From Actinernus sp. WN-2022 (Eukaryota; Cnidaria; Anthozoa; Actiniaria; Actinernidae), in assembly GCA_030867875.1 (NCBI GenBank), contig JAOWCC010000655.1:8516269-8580268 (forward strand): 64,000 nt of DNA, given 5' to 3'. Shown here one piece after another: positions 1 to 8,091 of the stretch. Positions within the stretch are counted from its first letter, which is position 1; every line of letters starts with the position of its first letter. A model generated the notes under the pieces. That model searched no databases. It worked only from the letters and a program-made list of their open reading frames with translations, and was not told the origin of the DNA. The position numbers and the translations under genes are program-made.

Positions 1-89
1 GTAGTCTTTTTTACGATCCACCCAATACCAGCAGCGAGTCCAACGATTTTGACTGCATCGGTTGCCGTCTTCGTCAATTCCTTCTCCAT
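1..89 (-). CDS. Partial viral-block protein, N-terminus only
   Basis: An ATG at 87-89 on the minus strand opens a frame of 29 codons that runs off the window edge without a stop. The product begins MEKELTKTATDAVKIVGLA and continues with a small hydrophobic stretch, so it may be a short membrane protein. The spacer upstream contains a TATATAT run and lies between this start and the end of the next minus-strand gene, the same spacing as between other genes in the block. Function unknown. Confidence 0.45.
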   Translation of the reverse strand, partial: MEKELTKTATDAVKIVGLAAGIGWIVKKT

Positions 90-126
90 CTAGATATATA
101 CTACTATGATCTCGAGTCTTTAAGTG

Positions 127-474
127 TTACTCCATGTCTAGTGCCGTTGGCTTTGCCGGAGCTGCAGGTTGTGTCGTGCTAACGGTGGCAACACGCTTAT
201 TACCATCTACATACTTCTTGTACGCAAAGTATGTGCCAAACAATGTAGCGCCAGTACCGATGACTGCGAGGATAGTCAGGTTTTCGATCCGACCTTTCTC
301 TACGTCGACTTCTTTACATGATTCGCTTTCGCGCATCAACTCTCTCTTTTGAGCTTCTTTAGCGAGTTTGTTGCTTAACGCTAGTGCTTTTCCAGCTGCG
401 ACGCGCTTTGGGTTTTTTATCTTAGTTGGTGCAGTCGTCGGAGGATTCGCAGTTATCTGGTCCACTTCTTCCAT
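127..474 (-). CDS. Small single-pass membrane protein, unknown
   Basis: 115 residues from the ATG at 474. The frame could be read from a TTG at 510, but the first ATG is preferred because a GTTGAA box and TATA-like sequence lie just upstream of it. The N-terminal half is basic and Lys/Arg-rich (about residues 17-48). A single hydrophobic segment follows at about residues 66-86 (core LTILAVIGTGATLFGTYFAY), then a short polar tail. It overlaps the 3' end of the upstream 182-aa gene by 53 bp in another frame. Basic plus transmembrane layout would fit a minor virion protein. Family not recognised. Confidence 0.6.
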   Translation of the reverse strand: MEEVDQITANPPTTAPTKIKNPKRVAAGKALALSNKLAKEAQKRELMRESESCKEVDVEKGRIENLTILAVIGTGATLFGTYFAYKKYVDGNKRVATVSTTQPAAPAKPTALDME

Positions 475-970
475 CTTGATTCGGTATAGTAGGTATATGT
501 GGAGGTTCAACAGTTGTACCAGGAATGACTACGTGACCAGATATGTGGAATAGGACGCTAGCTAGAGCTACAAGGCGACCTGCTTTGAGCGATAGTAGAC
601 CAGTCGCAGCACTGATTTCGTTGCGGACTAGAGGGTCTTCTTGTAGGTCCTTGATCAGGGCTTCTTGAGAATCTATTGGTACTAGGTAGGCAACTAGGCG
701 GGTAGCTAGACGCGTCACACCGTCGACTAAGCCTTTCGTTACTTGCTGAGCTAGGACGGCCTGATACCTCCTATACAACTTGTTTACTTCTTTCTCAGGA
801 AGTCTAGAGATGTCTCCTAGGGAGAAGTTCTTACCTAAGTATTCTTTTGTTACGCCTGTTGCGGCTAAGATCGAAAGTGATTCGCGATTGTCTGACGTAA
901 CGTCTAGATCGGTTGGTGGTGGACCTGTTACGTCCTCACCGAATATCTCGAGTATTTCCTTATCAGTCAT
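422..970 (-). CDS. Conserved-looking viral-block protein, 182 aa, unknown
   Basis: The ATG at 970 overlaps the stop of the packaging ATPase gene by 8 bp, so the two are probably co-transcribed. The N-terminus is acidic. A helical middle region (about residues 60-118) leads into a mildly hydrophobic stretch (about 120-150, including LLSLKAGRLVALASVLF). The C-terminal tail is polar, rich in Asp/Ser and has two cysteines. No enzymatic motif was seen. The position after capsid and ATPase genes suggests a virion or assembly role, which is inference only. Confidence 0.65.
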   Translation of the reverse strand: MTDKEILEIFGEDVTGPPPTDLDVTSDNRESLSILAATGVTKEYLGKNFSLGDISRLPEKEVNKLYRRYQAVLAQQVTKGLVDGVTRLATRLVAYLVPIDSQEALIKDLQEDPLVRNEISAATGLLSLKAGRLVALASVLFHISGHVVIPGTTVEPPHIPTIPNQDGRSGPDNCESSDDCTN

Positions 971-1583
971 AATATGTTATAGATGCTGGGAGCTCTAACA
1001 CTACCTCGAAAGGATGGCGGAGACAGAAGCACATGCGAGCAAACTTATGGGATCCAAGTATCATTCGTAACTCTTTACATTCTTGAGAGCCTCCATAATC
1101 CTCAAATATCCTTTTACCATCTACGGCCGATGCTGTATGGAACGCTACTACGATAGCTACGTTCTCACGGAAGGGTTTACATATGCTCGTTAGTTGTTGG
1201 GACAGCACCCAAACGGAAATCCCTATATGTCGTGCAGAAAAGGCTAAGTCCACTAGCTTGTCAGTTCGTTTCTTTACGTCCTTCGATGCGGCGCAATCGT
1301 CAAGAATCAATAGAGTATTGGTACCTGACCAAAATGTTGCGCAAATACTCAAAGTAGCATCGATGGCATCCTGCGGTGGTGATATGACGAAGAAACGAGG
1401 ATCTCGATTTGCAAATCCACGATAAGTTTTGTTGTGGGCATACGTAGGACAAATCAGTACTATGTAATCGAACTTACCACGAAATGCTCCACGAAGTTGT
1501 TCTATGAGAAACGCAGTCTTCCCACAATTCGTTGGACCGACTATGAGTGCGTTGAACGGCACGTGCTCTACGAGAGAATCCAT
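963..1583 (-). CDS. Genome-packaging ATPase (FtsK/HerA, A32-like)
   Basis: 206 residues. Walker A is GPTNCGKT at residues 16-23, Walker B is LLILDD at 91-96, and a strand ending in SQQ at 128-130 matches the sensor motif of the HerA/FtsK superfamily. Size and motif spacing fit the A32-type DNA-packaging ATPases of Polintons, adintoviruses and NCLDVs, which pump the genome into a preformed capsid. The start codon overlaps the TGA stop of the capsid gene by one base, a coupling that supports a shared transcript and the usual capsid-ATPase neighbourhood. The Walker motifs make this the most secure assignment in the block. Confidence 0.88.
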   Translation of the reverse strand: MDSLVEHVPFNALIVGPTNCGKTAFLIEQLRGAFRGKFDYIVLICPTYAHNKTYRGFANRDPRFFVISPPQDAIDATLSICATFWSGTNTLLILDDCAASKDVKKRTDKLVDLAFSARHIGISVWVLSQQLTSICKPFRENVAIVVAFHTASAVDGKRIFEDYGGSQECKELRMILGSHKFARMCFCLRHPFEVVLELPASITYYD

Positions 1584-2818
1584 CAGTATAATATACTTTG
1601 CAGAGATCTGTTCAATATCGTGACCTGAGCATCCGCAAGGACATAGATGTGCATTTTCACATTTCCACTTCCCTTTGCAGTTCTATGTATGCGAATGTCG
1701 ATGTCCTTTCCACTGCCGGTTTGTGCCAATCCATCACCATGAACGGTGGAATCCTTTGCTGTGCGACAATCGATTAGAATAGAGAATCTATTTTCAAAGA
1801 ACTTCTTTGGAGTCATAGAAGTATTGGGTGTACCAAACCAACCTTTTGCAGCCTCCCAGAAATCTAGGGGAAGCATGCCGCTTGGAAAGAGTCTGTTGGG
1901 AATCCCATTGACATCTACTTCTACCTTCAAGATATCTGGATTCGAGAATGCTTCACTATCTCGCGTGCCAATGGTAGGTGGATCTATGAATAGTAGAAGT
2001 AGTCCAGCAAAGGATCGTCGTGGAACATTGATGTTTTGAGATATCAAAGTATCGGACGTTTTAGCGATATCTACTGTTTTGAAGTGAACAGCGTAGTTGT
2101 ATAGGAATGCAGTACCTATTTCATATTTGTGAAGTGCACTACTAGCCAGCGTTTCGTTCCTGATTGCTTCGTATTCTAGTTGGATGTTGGTAAGTTGGTA
2201 CGTACCTATCTTCGTCGTATCCGATCCAATTACAACCTCGTTGGCAGACGCTAGAGTTAACTCGAATGTAATGGTACTTTCTAAGGCATGTGGATATAGA
2301 ACTCCATGTTGTGTCAGAATGTCAACATCTAATGGAATCCTATACTTTGAACCACATGCAGTTAGGAGTGCGTTGTCTGCAGCAGATGAAGTACTTGCGT
2401 CACCAGCTTTCGAGCGTAGCTTATTCAAGTTCTCTGATTGAATGCCTTGTTGTATTCTAGACTCTCTCTCCTGCGTAGATAGGTATATATCGGAGTATGT
2501 TTGTAGGAGGTCTGGCCTGACAAGGTCTTCTACTGTTTCAGCTCCCATCCTACAGATTCTACGCATGACCAAACAGCGTCCAACGTTCGAAACGACTCTG
2601 TTATTCGCATGTCCACCAGATAGTACGATGTCGCCCAATAGCGCTAAGCTGCCCGGTACTAGTACTACATCTTCTGCTAGCTTTGGAACTTCTACGTATA
2701 GAGTCTCACCTGGATTGGCAGATGATCGAGTGAAAGTTTTCCTATACAAGTCTCGTGGAGCCTTGAGTGCATGAGGCTCTCTTCGTACTTGTGTGGGATC
2801 CAACTTCGATGAGATCAT
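1583..2818 (-). CDS. Probable major capsid protein (double jelly-roll type)
   Basis: 411 residues from the ATG at 2818; a frame-open ATG at 2854 would add 12 residues encoded by the promoter palindrome and is less likely. The protein is beta-rich, lacks membrane segments and signal peptide, and has many alternating hydrophobic strands, for example VLYPHALESTITFELTLASA and RSFAGLLLLFIDPP. It sits directly upstream of the packaging ATPase and shares a divergent promoter with a membrane protein. Size, fold-like pattern and context fit the hexon-like capsid protein of Polinton/adintovirus-type elements, though at the short end of the size range. The call rests on context plus strand pattern; a structure prediction would be decisive. 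Confidence 0.62.
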   Translation of the reverse strand: MISSKLDPTQVRREPHALKAPRDLYRKTFTRSSANPGETLYVEVPKLAEDVVLVPGSLALLGDIVLSGGHANNRVVSNVGRCLVMRRICRMGAETVEDLVRPDLLQTYSDIYLSTQERESRIQQGIQSENLNKLRSKAGDASTSSAADNALLTACGSKYRIPLDVDILTQHGVLYPHALESTITFELTLASANEVVIGSDTTKIGTYQLTNIQLEYEAIRNETLASSALHKYEIGTAFLYNYAVHFKTVDIAKTSDTLISQNINVPRRSFAGLLLLFIDPPTIGTRDSEAFSNPDILKVEVDVNGIPNRLFPSGMLPLDFWEAAKGWFGTPNTSMTPKKFFENRFSILIDCRTAKDSTVHGDGLAQTGSGKDIDIRIHRTAKGSGNVKMHIYVLADAQVTILNRSLQSILY

Positions 2819-2852
2819 GTTGAATATAACTATATATATAATTATGTTTAAC
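2819..2852. promoter_or_regulatory. Divergent palindromic TATA promoter
   Basis: A 34-bp spacer separates the ATG of the capsid gene (minus) from that of the 364-aa gene (plus). It is close to a palindrome: the left arm reads GTTGAATATAACTATATA and the reverse complement of the right arm reads GTTAAACATAATTATATA. The same GTTGAA plus TATA arrangement recurs in the spacer at 5,645-5,685, so it is probably a shared viral promoter element read in both directions. Confidence 0.6.
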
Positions 2853-3947
2853 ATGGCCTCTGAGGGTAGGTATGATGAAAGAACTGATGAAGCTGAAAGA
2901 GGAAGAGACTACGACAACGATGATACTGTCAATGAAGAAGCACGGAAATTGGCGTCAGACTCTACGAATGTGGATCCTAGTGAATCACTCAACCTGAAAA
3001 CTAGACGCGACTTCTCCAAGGAAGGTGCTCGACCAAAGAATCGGGAAACCTCGTTTTCCAAAGAAGATAACGATTACTTCGACGAACTCATTGCGGAGGA
3101 TGAGGATAGAATCAAACATCCGAAATTTAGCGATCGCCGCGTAGTCTTCAAAGCAGGCACATCGGATGAACTGAAACGAATGCTATTTGATACTGTATGG
3201 GAACACTATGCGGATGTAGGGATTCGTGGAGGATTCCTTGAGATAACTGGAAAATGGGAGGCCAATAAGGAACTGGGTAGAATCTATCTTCACGTACTTG
3301 GAAGTAAAGAGAAGCCCATACCTTTGACCACAGTGAAGGGTGAAAGATACCAAAGTATGGGTAAGGATCTCAAATTTGCCCTAGGCCCTACGGATGCAGA
3401 AAGAGAAGAACAAGTCCTCCAAGGTCAAGAAAAGGCCGCCGAACATCTCAAAGTAGAAGATAGTATACTTCTAGACTCAACGTCAACTGAGGACCAGAAG
3501 GAAGCGGCTAAGGAAGAGAAAGTACGCATCCATAACGAAATAGAATTACTCGAACGTCAAGAAGAATCCATACTAGAACGTATGTCACTACGTGAAAGGA
3601 TCAAATACATTTTTAGAAAGCATGGAATGACCGTTCTTGCAGTGGTAACTTCTATTGGCGCCATCGTTAGTACGATAGTTTCCCTGTTGTCGAGATCCGT
3701 ACCGAAACCAATAAAGACTGGTATTGATAAAGCAGCAGATGCAGTAAAGAAGGGATTGCAAACGACTGGGGGGTTGTTGAAAGAAATGGGAAAGAAACTT
3801 GGACAGATCCTACCTGGAATGATTGGATCGATTGCGAGTTTCATATTTACTATGGCTGGTAAAGCTCTGGGAGTACTAGCGCAGAACGTTTGGTTATTCA
3901 TCGTAGCAATAGTGGTGATCACGATAGAGCAATACAAACGACGTTAA
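2853..3947 (+). CDS. Virion-type membrane protein with charged N-half, 364 aa
   Basis: Start placed at the ATG at 2853, just after the promoter palindrome; an ATG at 2844 is also in frame. Residues 1-90 are highly charged and probably disordered. A folded region follows (about 95-165), then an acidic coiled-coil-like stretch (about 175-245). The C-terminal part is membrane-active: a hydrophobic segment at about 259-280, a Gly/Lys-rich amphipathic region ending in ILPGMIGSIASF, and a terminal transmembrane segment with basic end KRR. Amphipathic plus membrane segments recall membrane-lytic or internal virion proteins, but that is inference. Its 3' end overlaps the convergent 566-aa gene by 4 bp. 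Confidence 0.68.
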   Translation: MASEGRYDERTDEAERGRDYDNDDTVNEEARKLASDSTNVDPSESLNLKTRRDFSKEGARPKNRETSFSKEDNDYFDELIAEDEDRIKHPKFSDRRVVFKAGTSDELKRMLFDTVWEHYADVGIRGGFLEITGKWEANKELGRIYLHVLGSKEKPIPLTTVKGERYQSMGKDLKFALGPTDAEREEQVLQGQEKAAEHLKVEDSILLDSTSTEDQKEAAKEEKVRIHNEIELLERQEESILERMSLRERIKYIFRKHGMTVLAVVTSIGAIVSTIVSLLSRSVPKPIKTGIDKAADAVKKGLQTTGGLLKEMGKKLGQILPGMIGSIASFIFTMAGKALGVLAQNVWLFIVAIVVITIEQYKRR

Positions 3948-5644
3948 CGAAACAACATCCATGCAATTCCAGCTGCGGCAATGGCTGTCACTGCGAGATT
4001 AATTTCATGTTGTGGGGCAGCCTTTTGTACGGGAGCTTGTTTCTTGTGCGTGACAGCCTTTGGTACAGGAACTCGTTTCTCGAGATGCGGCAATGATTTC
4101 TTATCTGATGATCCTTCCATAAGAAGAGGTGGGTGTCCTTTGCCTTCTGCATTGATGTCGTTAGTGCCTAGCACCATACCTTTCTTAGCTTTCGGGATTG
4201 GATTCTTATAACCATCTTTCTCACTAAGAGAGTACTCTAGATCGCTTGGCAATAATCGTACGCCTATAGCTATCGCTAGATCGAGCCTCTTATGCGTTGC
4301 CGTTATAGCAGTAAGATAGTTTTTGTAGCTCCCCACTAAATCGTTTTCGAGAATAGCGTCTTCGACTAAGCTCTTAAACTTTTCTTTGACGTTATGGCTA
4401 TCTACGATGGATTCGTTCAAGTCGGCTTGAGCGCCAAGTATGCAATGTCCAAAAGCCTCGACAGATCTATTCAACCTACCCAATCCAGCATCTGTCAAAC
4501 CCTTTCCGATTGGTGGTGTAAACCAATTGTATTGTTTCCCTTCGTGTTCATCGTTCCTAATGAAAGCTATCAGAGTGTCCTCCTTACCTCCTTGGTCTTT
4601 AAATAAAGTAGAGTCCGCGGGCCATGTGGTTACTTTGTCGTAACTTCGACCATGGGCAGTTACATATCCGTTTACGTAGCCAGTTGATCCCTGGTATAAC
4701 AGGAATACATCTCCTAATCCATTATTCCTACCTCCGTGCCATCGGAAGTCTGGTGGGAAATCTGGTGTTCGAGATATACCAAATTCAATGCACAATTTCT
4801 CAAGAGCTGCTTTGTTATAGAGGTTATCCATTTGCTTGAAATGAGAGTTACCAGGTAAAGGAACTCCATGAGTACCACCAAGTTCACGTAGAATTCTTCG
4901 TATCGTGAAATAAACATGGAATCGTAGGAACCCTTGGACAACTGGTGGATACGTTTTGAAAATGGGGTCAAACAACGATACTCCACATCCAGAAGTTGCA
5001 CACCACGTTGCGAAATTCAATTGTTGAGGCCAGTACTTGAAATCCGGACCATGTAACCAATGGTAGGACTCATTTGCTGTCGTATGCTTTACAACGATCT
5101 CCTTGAATATATTTGGAACGCCTGCTTTGAACCTATCCTTTGGGGTGACATATATCAATAGATTAGTGAGATCAATATCTTGTGCCTGTTCAGTAGAAGG
5201 AACTGCTGTAATAGGATATTTCGCACTCCTATCTAGGGTCAACGTAGATGGGAAACCTTTATGCACATCCCACAACGCATTATCGATGCGTCTTTGAGTG
5301 ACTGCAGGTAACTTCGAGACATCATTACCGTAAACGACATAGCTAGAGTCTCCATCTCGAAACCAAATACTCGTCGAATATTTGCCTGGACCGTTCACTT
5401 CCGTAGAGACATAGAACTTGTGAAGATCTGCATGTGGGTATCGTTTCTTGAACTTCACCAACAGATTGGCATTCAAGGTTGCAACCTCTCTACTTTCCAC
5501 ATCTTTTCTATCTATCCGAGCTTGATTCTCTCTCCTAGCTTGATTCTCAGCCTTTGACCGTATATTAGCATTCGGTGTTGGGACCTCTTCCTCTTCGTCT
5601 TTCCCTCCGTAATGGTAACTGAAAAGACCTCCGGACCTCCTCAT
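3944..5644 (-). CDS. Large viral-block protein with C-terminal anchor, 566 aa
   Basis: ATG at 5644, at the edge of the palindromic divergent promoter. The first 60 residues are charged and disordered-looking. The core (about 60-470) has no enzyme motif I can name; it contains a Cys pair in WCATSGCG and a conserved-looking segment around FRWHGGRNNGLGDVFLLY. A Pro/Lys-rich linker follows, and the last 20 residues form a hydrophobic tail anchor ending in IAWMLFR. It is the longest gene of the block and lies between virion genes, so a structural or receptor-facing virion role is possible. Family not named with confidence. Confidence 0.68.
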   Translation of the reverse strand: MRRSGGLFSYHYGGKDEEEEVPTPNANIRSKAENQARRENQARIDRKDVESREVATLNANLLVKFKKRYPHADLHKFYVSTEVNGPGKYSTSIWFRDGDSSYVVYGNDVSKLPAVTQRRIDNALWDVHKGFPSTLTLDRSAKYPITAVPSTEQAQDIDLTNLLIYVTPKDRFKAGVPNIFKEIVVKHTTANESYHWLHGPDFKYWPQQLNFATWCATSGCGVSLFDPIFKTYPPVVQGFLRFHVYFTIRRILRELGGTHGVPLPGNSHFKQMDNLYNKAALEKLCIEFGISRTPDFPPDFRWHGGRNNGLGDVFLLYQGSTGYVNGYVTAHGRSYDKVTTWPADSTLFKDQGGKEDTLIAFIRNDEHEGKQYNWFTPPIGKGLTDAGLGRLNRSVEAFGHCILGAQADLNESIVDSHNVKEKFKSLVEDAILENDLVGSYKNYLTAITATHKRLDLAIAIGVRLLPSDLEYSLSEKDGYKNPIPKAKKGMVLGTNDINAEGKGHPPLLMEGSSDKKSLPHLEKRVPVPKAVTHKKQAPVQKAAPQHEINLAVTAIAAAGIAWMLFR

Positions 5645-5685
5645 GTTGAAGCTATACGTATATATAGTTATACCTTCAACATATA
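5645..5685. promoter_or_regulatory. Divergent palindromic TATA promoter
   Basis: A 41-bp spacer between the 566-aa gene (minus) and the 221-aa gene (plus). Left arm GTTGAAGCTATACGTATATA; reverse complement of the right arm GTTGAAGGTATAACTATATA, so the two arms match at 17 of 20 positions. GTTGAAG and CTTCAAC mark the outer ends and TATA boxes lie inside, as at 2,819-2,852. Confidence 0.62.
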
Positions 5686-6351
5686 ATGACGATCCTTAAT
5701 GTCACCACCACATTGGGCAACCATACTGTCTACTTCGACGACCCTATTCTTATACAGAACATTTCACTACTCGAGGTCACTTTCGAGAACACTTGGCGGA
5801 ACCTACCAGAGGCGGGCTCGTTCAGGTGGAATGCCGGTAGTATTATGTTCCCACACGACGTTGCTGCAGGGTCTTACGACTTTAAGAAAATCAAGAAGGT
5901 CTTAAAGCCTGCAAGTGATGCTGGTATCGTGGAATTTGAGAGCTGGACCTCCCTTAGAGTCCACATCATATTAGTTAAGAAACCAATCAAGTTCGATAAG
6001 AATTTCTACGCACTATTAGGTGTCGAAGGTGGAGAAGAAGAGAATAACGAGTTCCTGCTAAAAGTTGGTACTTACCACGTTGAGATCAAAAATATCCACA
6101 TAGTGTATGTCTGTTGCGATGCGGTGGATTCCAGTTTCTCACTTCTAGAGGGAAAACGCTCGAAAGTCTTGGCTAGCATAGAGGTTCGAGGTTCTTGGTT
6201 TCAGAAAACGATCTATACTATAACGAATCCCCAAGTCCTACAAGCTATAGGGACAATGCGAAATAGTCTTAGCCTTACGATTCGTGATGAGAAAGGTAAC
6301 GTGGTAGACTTCCGTGGTCAACCGATACGATACGTGTTGAAGCTTGAGTAA
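5686..6351 (+). CDS. Probable penton-like minor capsid protein (single jelly-roll)
   Basis: 221 residues, beta-rich, no signal peptide or membrane segment. The N-terminal part has alternating strands (VYFDDPILIQNISLLEVTF), the middle a charged loop with EGGEEENNE, and the C-terminus strands such as SLSLTIRDEKGNVVDF. Size, all-beta character and location beside the capsid module fit the penton-type vertex proteins of Polinton/adintovirus relatives, which plug the five-fold vertices. The last codons overlap a GTTGAAG box that probably belongs to the next gene's promoter. No catalytic residues are apparent. Alternative: an unrelated beta-sandwich virion protein. Confidence 0.55.
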   Translation: MTILNVTTTLGNHTVYFDDPILIQNISLLEVTFENTWRNLPEAGSFRWNAGSIMFPHDVAAGSYDFKKIKKVLKPASDAGIVEFESWTSLRVHIILVKKPIKFDKNFYALLGVEGGEEENNEFLLKVGTYHVEIKNIHIVYVCCDAVDSSFSLLEGKRSKVLASIEVRGSWFQKTIYTITNPQVLQAIGTMRNSLSLTIRDEKGNVVDFRGQPIRYVLKLE

Positions 6352-6370
6352 GTTATACGTATAACGTACA
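6352..6370 (+). promoter_or_regulatory. Palindromic promoter element
   Basis: The spacer holds the perfect 14-bp palindrome GTTATACGTATAAC, 11 bp before the ATG at 6371. A GTTGAAG box lies 15 bp further upstream inside the end of the preceding gene. The GTTATA half-site also appears in the divergent promoter at 5,645-5,685. Confidence 0.5.
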
Positions 6371-6982
6371 ATGGAAGGCGATTCGATTCAACCGTTTCCC
6401 TCAGCACCAAGTATCTATCCACAGATTGCTAGTGACACTGGAAAGAACTTTAGACTGCAAACGATCCGAGACACGCTTTCGGACATCGAAGTTCAAGAAA
6501 GGCACTACGAAGGTGTGCGCAAGAAATATGCACGTTCTCAAGGAATAGTTCATGGCATCGCAGTGGTAACTGGAGGTCTATCTGTGATCTTATCTGGATC
6601 TGGCTTGGGCGCAGCGTTGACTGGGGTTGGAATAGTGATTGGTCTACCACTTGGAGTTATTGGTGGGCTATGTGGATTAATTTCAGCATCTACAACCCTT
6701 GGAGCTAAGAAGTTAGGAATGAAGGTTTCTAAGCATGAAAAGACAACTATGTTGGCAAAGGCGAAAATCAATACGATTCGCGATCTAGTATCGAAGGCGC
6801 TACGTGATGAAAACATATCCGACTCTGAATACAGTCTCATCCTGAACGAAGCAAATAAGTATGAGATCATGAGATCTGAAATTCGTCGCAAGGCTTCCAT
6901 AGGTGAAAAAAGCACGGATCGGGTTCGAGCCGAACTCAAGCAAGAAGTGCAAAAGGAAATGCGAGAAAAACTTGGAATGTAA
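6371..6982 (+). CDS. Membrane protein with Gly-rich hydrophobic hairpin, 203 aa
   Basis: The N-terminal 57 residues are polar with a Pro-rich start and a short helical region. Residues 59-110 form a long glycine-rich hydrophobic stretch long enough for two membrane passes (core LGAALTGVGIVIGLPLGVIG). The rest (about 115-203) is a charged, helical cytoplasmic-type domain rich in Lys, Glu and Arg, with KAKINTIRDLVSKALRDENI as the best-ordered part. The layout suggests a membrane hairpin with a helical adaptor domain. Tail-to-tail with the TFIIB-like gene, with only 3 bp between them. Function unknown. Confidence 0.65.
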   Translation: MEGDSIQPFPSAPSIYPQIASDTGKNFRLQTIRDTLSDIEVQERHYEGVRKKYARSQGIVHGIAVVTGGLSVILSGSGLGAALTGVGIVIGLPLGVIGGLCGLISASTTLGAKKLGMKVSKHEKTTMLAKAKINTIRDLVSKALRDENISDSEYSLILNEANKYEIMRSEIRRKASIGEKSTDRVRAELKQEVQKEMREKLGM

Positions 6983-6985
6983 GAA

Positions 6986-7978
6986 TCAACGTTTCCTATG
7001 AAAGGAACGAACATGGCTCTCACTTTCACTTTGCCAAGTCCTACTGCTAGTCAGCCCATGTCTAGAGTAGATTGGTTCGAAGTGGGAATGGTAAGAAGAC
7101 AACTCCTTGACAAAACGCTTGACCGCATTTCCAAATATGTCACATCGCTTAACGACATCCTTAAAAGACATAGACGATCCGGAGCGACGTAGCACCTCGT
7201 AACTTGCTCCAACGACTTTCGTCTTAAGCATTGATTTGGGGCCTATATTGTTTTCCATTGCCGTAGTAACGACCTCGTGGACTATTTGTTGAACGTCCCT
7301 AGGTACTCCTACAAGATCTAGTTGTAGGAAAGTCGTTGCAATGTGAGGAACTAGGCGCTCCGCATCCAAGTCTACATCAATCTTATCGTCGTCACACAGA
7401 GAACGTATGAAGACCTCTCCACTATGGATGCCTTCGTTTCTTAGTTGCATGAAGCGAGCGACCTCACCTTTAGATCGGACGAATCCACATTGTATGCATG
7501 CCTGGTAGAGTAGAGCAGCTAAAATATTTTTCTTAGCATCGCTACGCTTGAGACAAACTTTCATTACTTGGGTGAATGCGTCGGCTACGATTTCTAACGC
7601 GTTCATAGGGAACGATAGATCATAACTTTGTTTGTAAATAGTGTTGTATGCTCGTAGTTCTTGTAGGAGCGTTCGTCGTTTCAGTTCTATGTCATCATCG
7701 CTTTGCTTTGGTTTTGCGCGGTCTAGATCACTTTGATACTGAAACCCGTCCGGACCTACTATATGCAGTCGAGTAGTAATAATGTCGATCTTAGTTTCTG
7801 TACATGGTTCAACCTCGGAAACAAGACCACATGTGGGACACACGAATTCCGTTCCTTGTATTTCAAAGGGGCAGAGACAATCAGGACATGTTTCACTGGC
7901 GTTAATATGTTTCACTTGTGGTTTGATATTCAGGCTTCTACGAATTCCAGGACCAAACAATCTGATTAGCTCGTCCAT
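6986..7978 (-). CDS. TFIIB-like transcription initiation factor
   Basis: 330 residues. A zinc ribbon with C31, C34, C47 and C50 (CPDC and CPTCG knuckles) is followed by a linker with little resemblance to a B-finger. Two cyclin-like repeats come next: the first at about 103-195, containing NILAALLYQACIQCGFVRSK, the second at about 208-295, containing LKTKVVGASYEVLRRSG. This order is that of TFIIB/TBP-associated factors, which bind TBP-DNA and recruit RNA polymerase. The C-terminus is basic and Ser-rich. Giant viruses encode such factors; it would be unusual in a Polinton-type element. Likely role: directing a polymerase to the TATA-containing viral promoters. Upstream sequence has TTGAA and a TATAGTT box. 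Confidence 0.75.
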   Translation of the reverse strand: MDELIRLFGPGIRRSLNIKPQVKHINASETCPDCLCPFEIQGTEFVCPTCGLVSEVEPCTETKIDIITTRLHIVGPDGFQYQSDLDRAKPKQSDDDIELKRRTLLQELRAYNTIYKQSYDLSFPMNALEIVADAFTQVMKVCLKRSDAKKNILAALLYQACIQCGFVRSKGEVARFMQLRNEGIHSGEVFIRSLCDDDKIDVDLDAERLVPHIATTFLQLDLVGVPRDVQQIVHEVVTTAMENNIGPKSMLKTKVVGASYEVLRRSGSSMSFKDVVKRCDIFGNAVKRFVKELSSYHSHFEPIYSRHGLTSSRTWQSESESHVRSFHRKR

Positions 7979-8008
7979 GATACAACTATAGATGTCGTAC
8001 GTTCAATA

Positions 8009-8080
8009 GAAAAAAAAAAAAAAAGGAAGAATGAAGAGGGCCACGCAACGACCTTCTTCATTCTTCCTTTTTTCTTTTTT
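8009..8080. terminator. Hairpin flanked by A- and T-runs, terminator-like
   Basis: An A-run leads into AAAAAAGGAAGAATGAAGA, a loop of roughly 15-17 nt, then the reverse complement and a T-run. The stem is about 19 bp before the A/T runs add more pairs. It lies 12 bp beyond the 3' end of the minus-strand zinc-protein gene (ends 8092) and upstream of the TFIIB-like gene. Its position suits termination or 3'-end formation of the zinc-protein transcript, similar in idea to the hairpin-directed 3' ends of mimiviruses. That parallel is inference. Confidence 0.5.
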
Positions 8081-8091
8081 CGTGGCTATTC

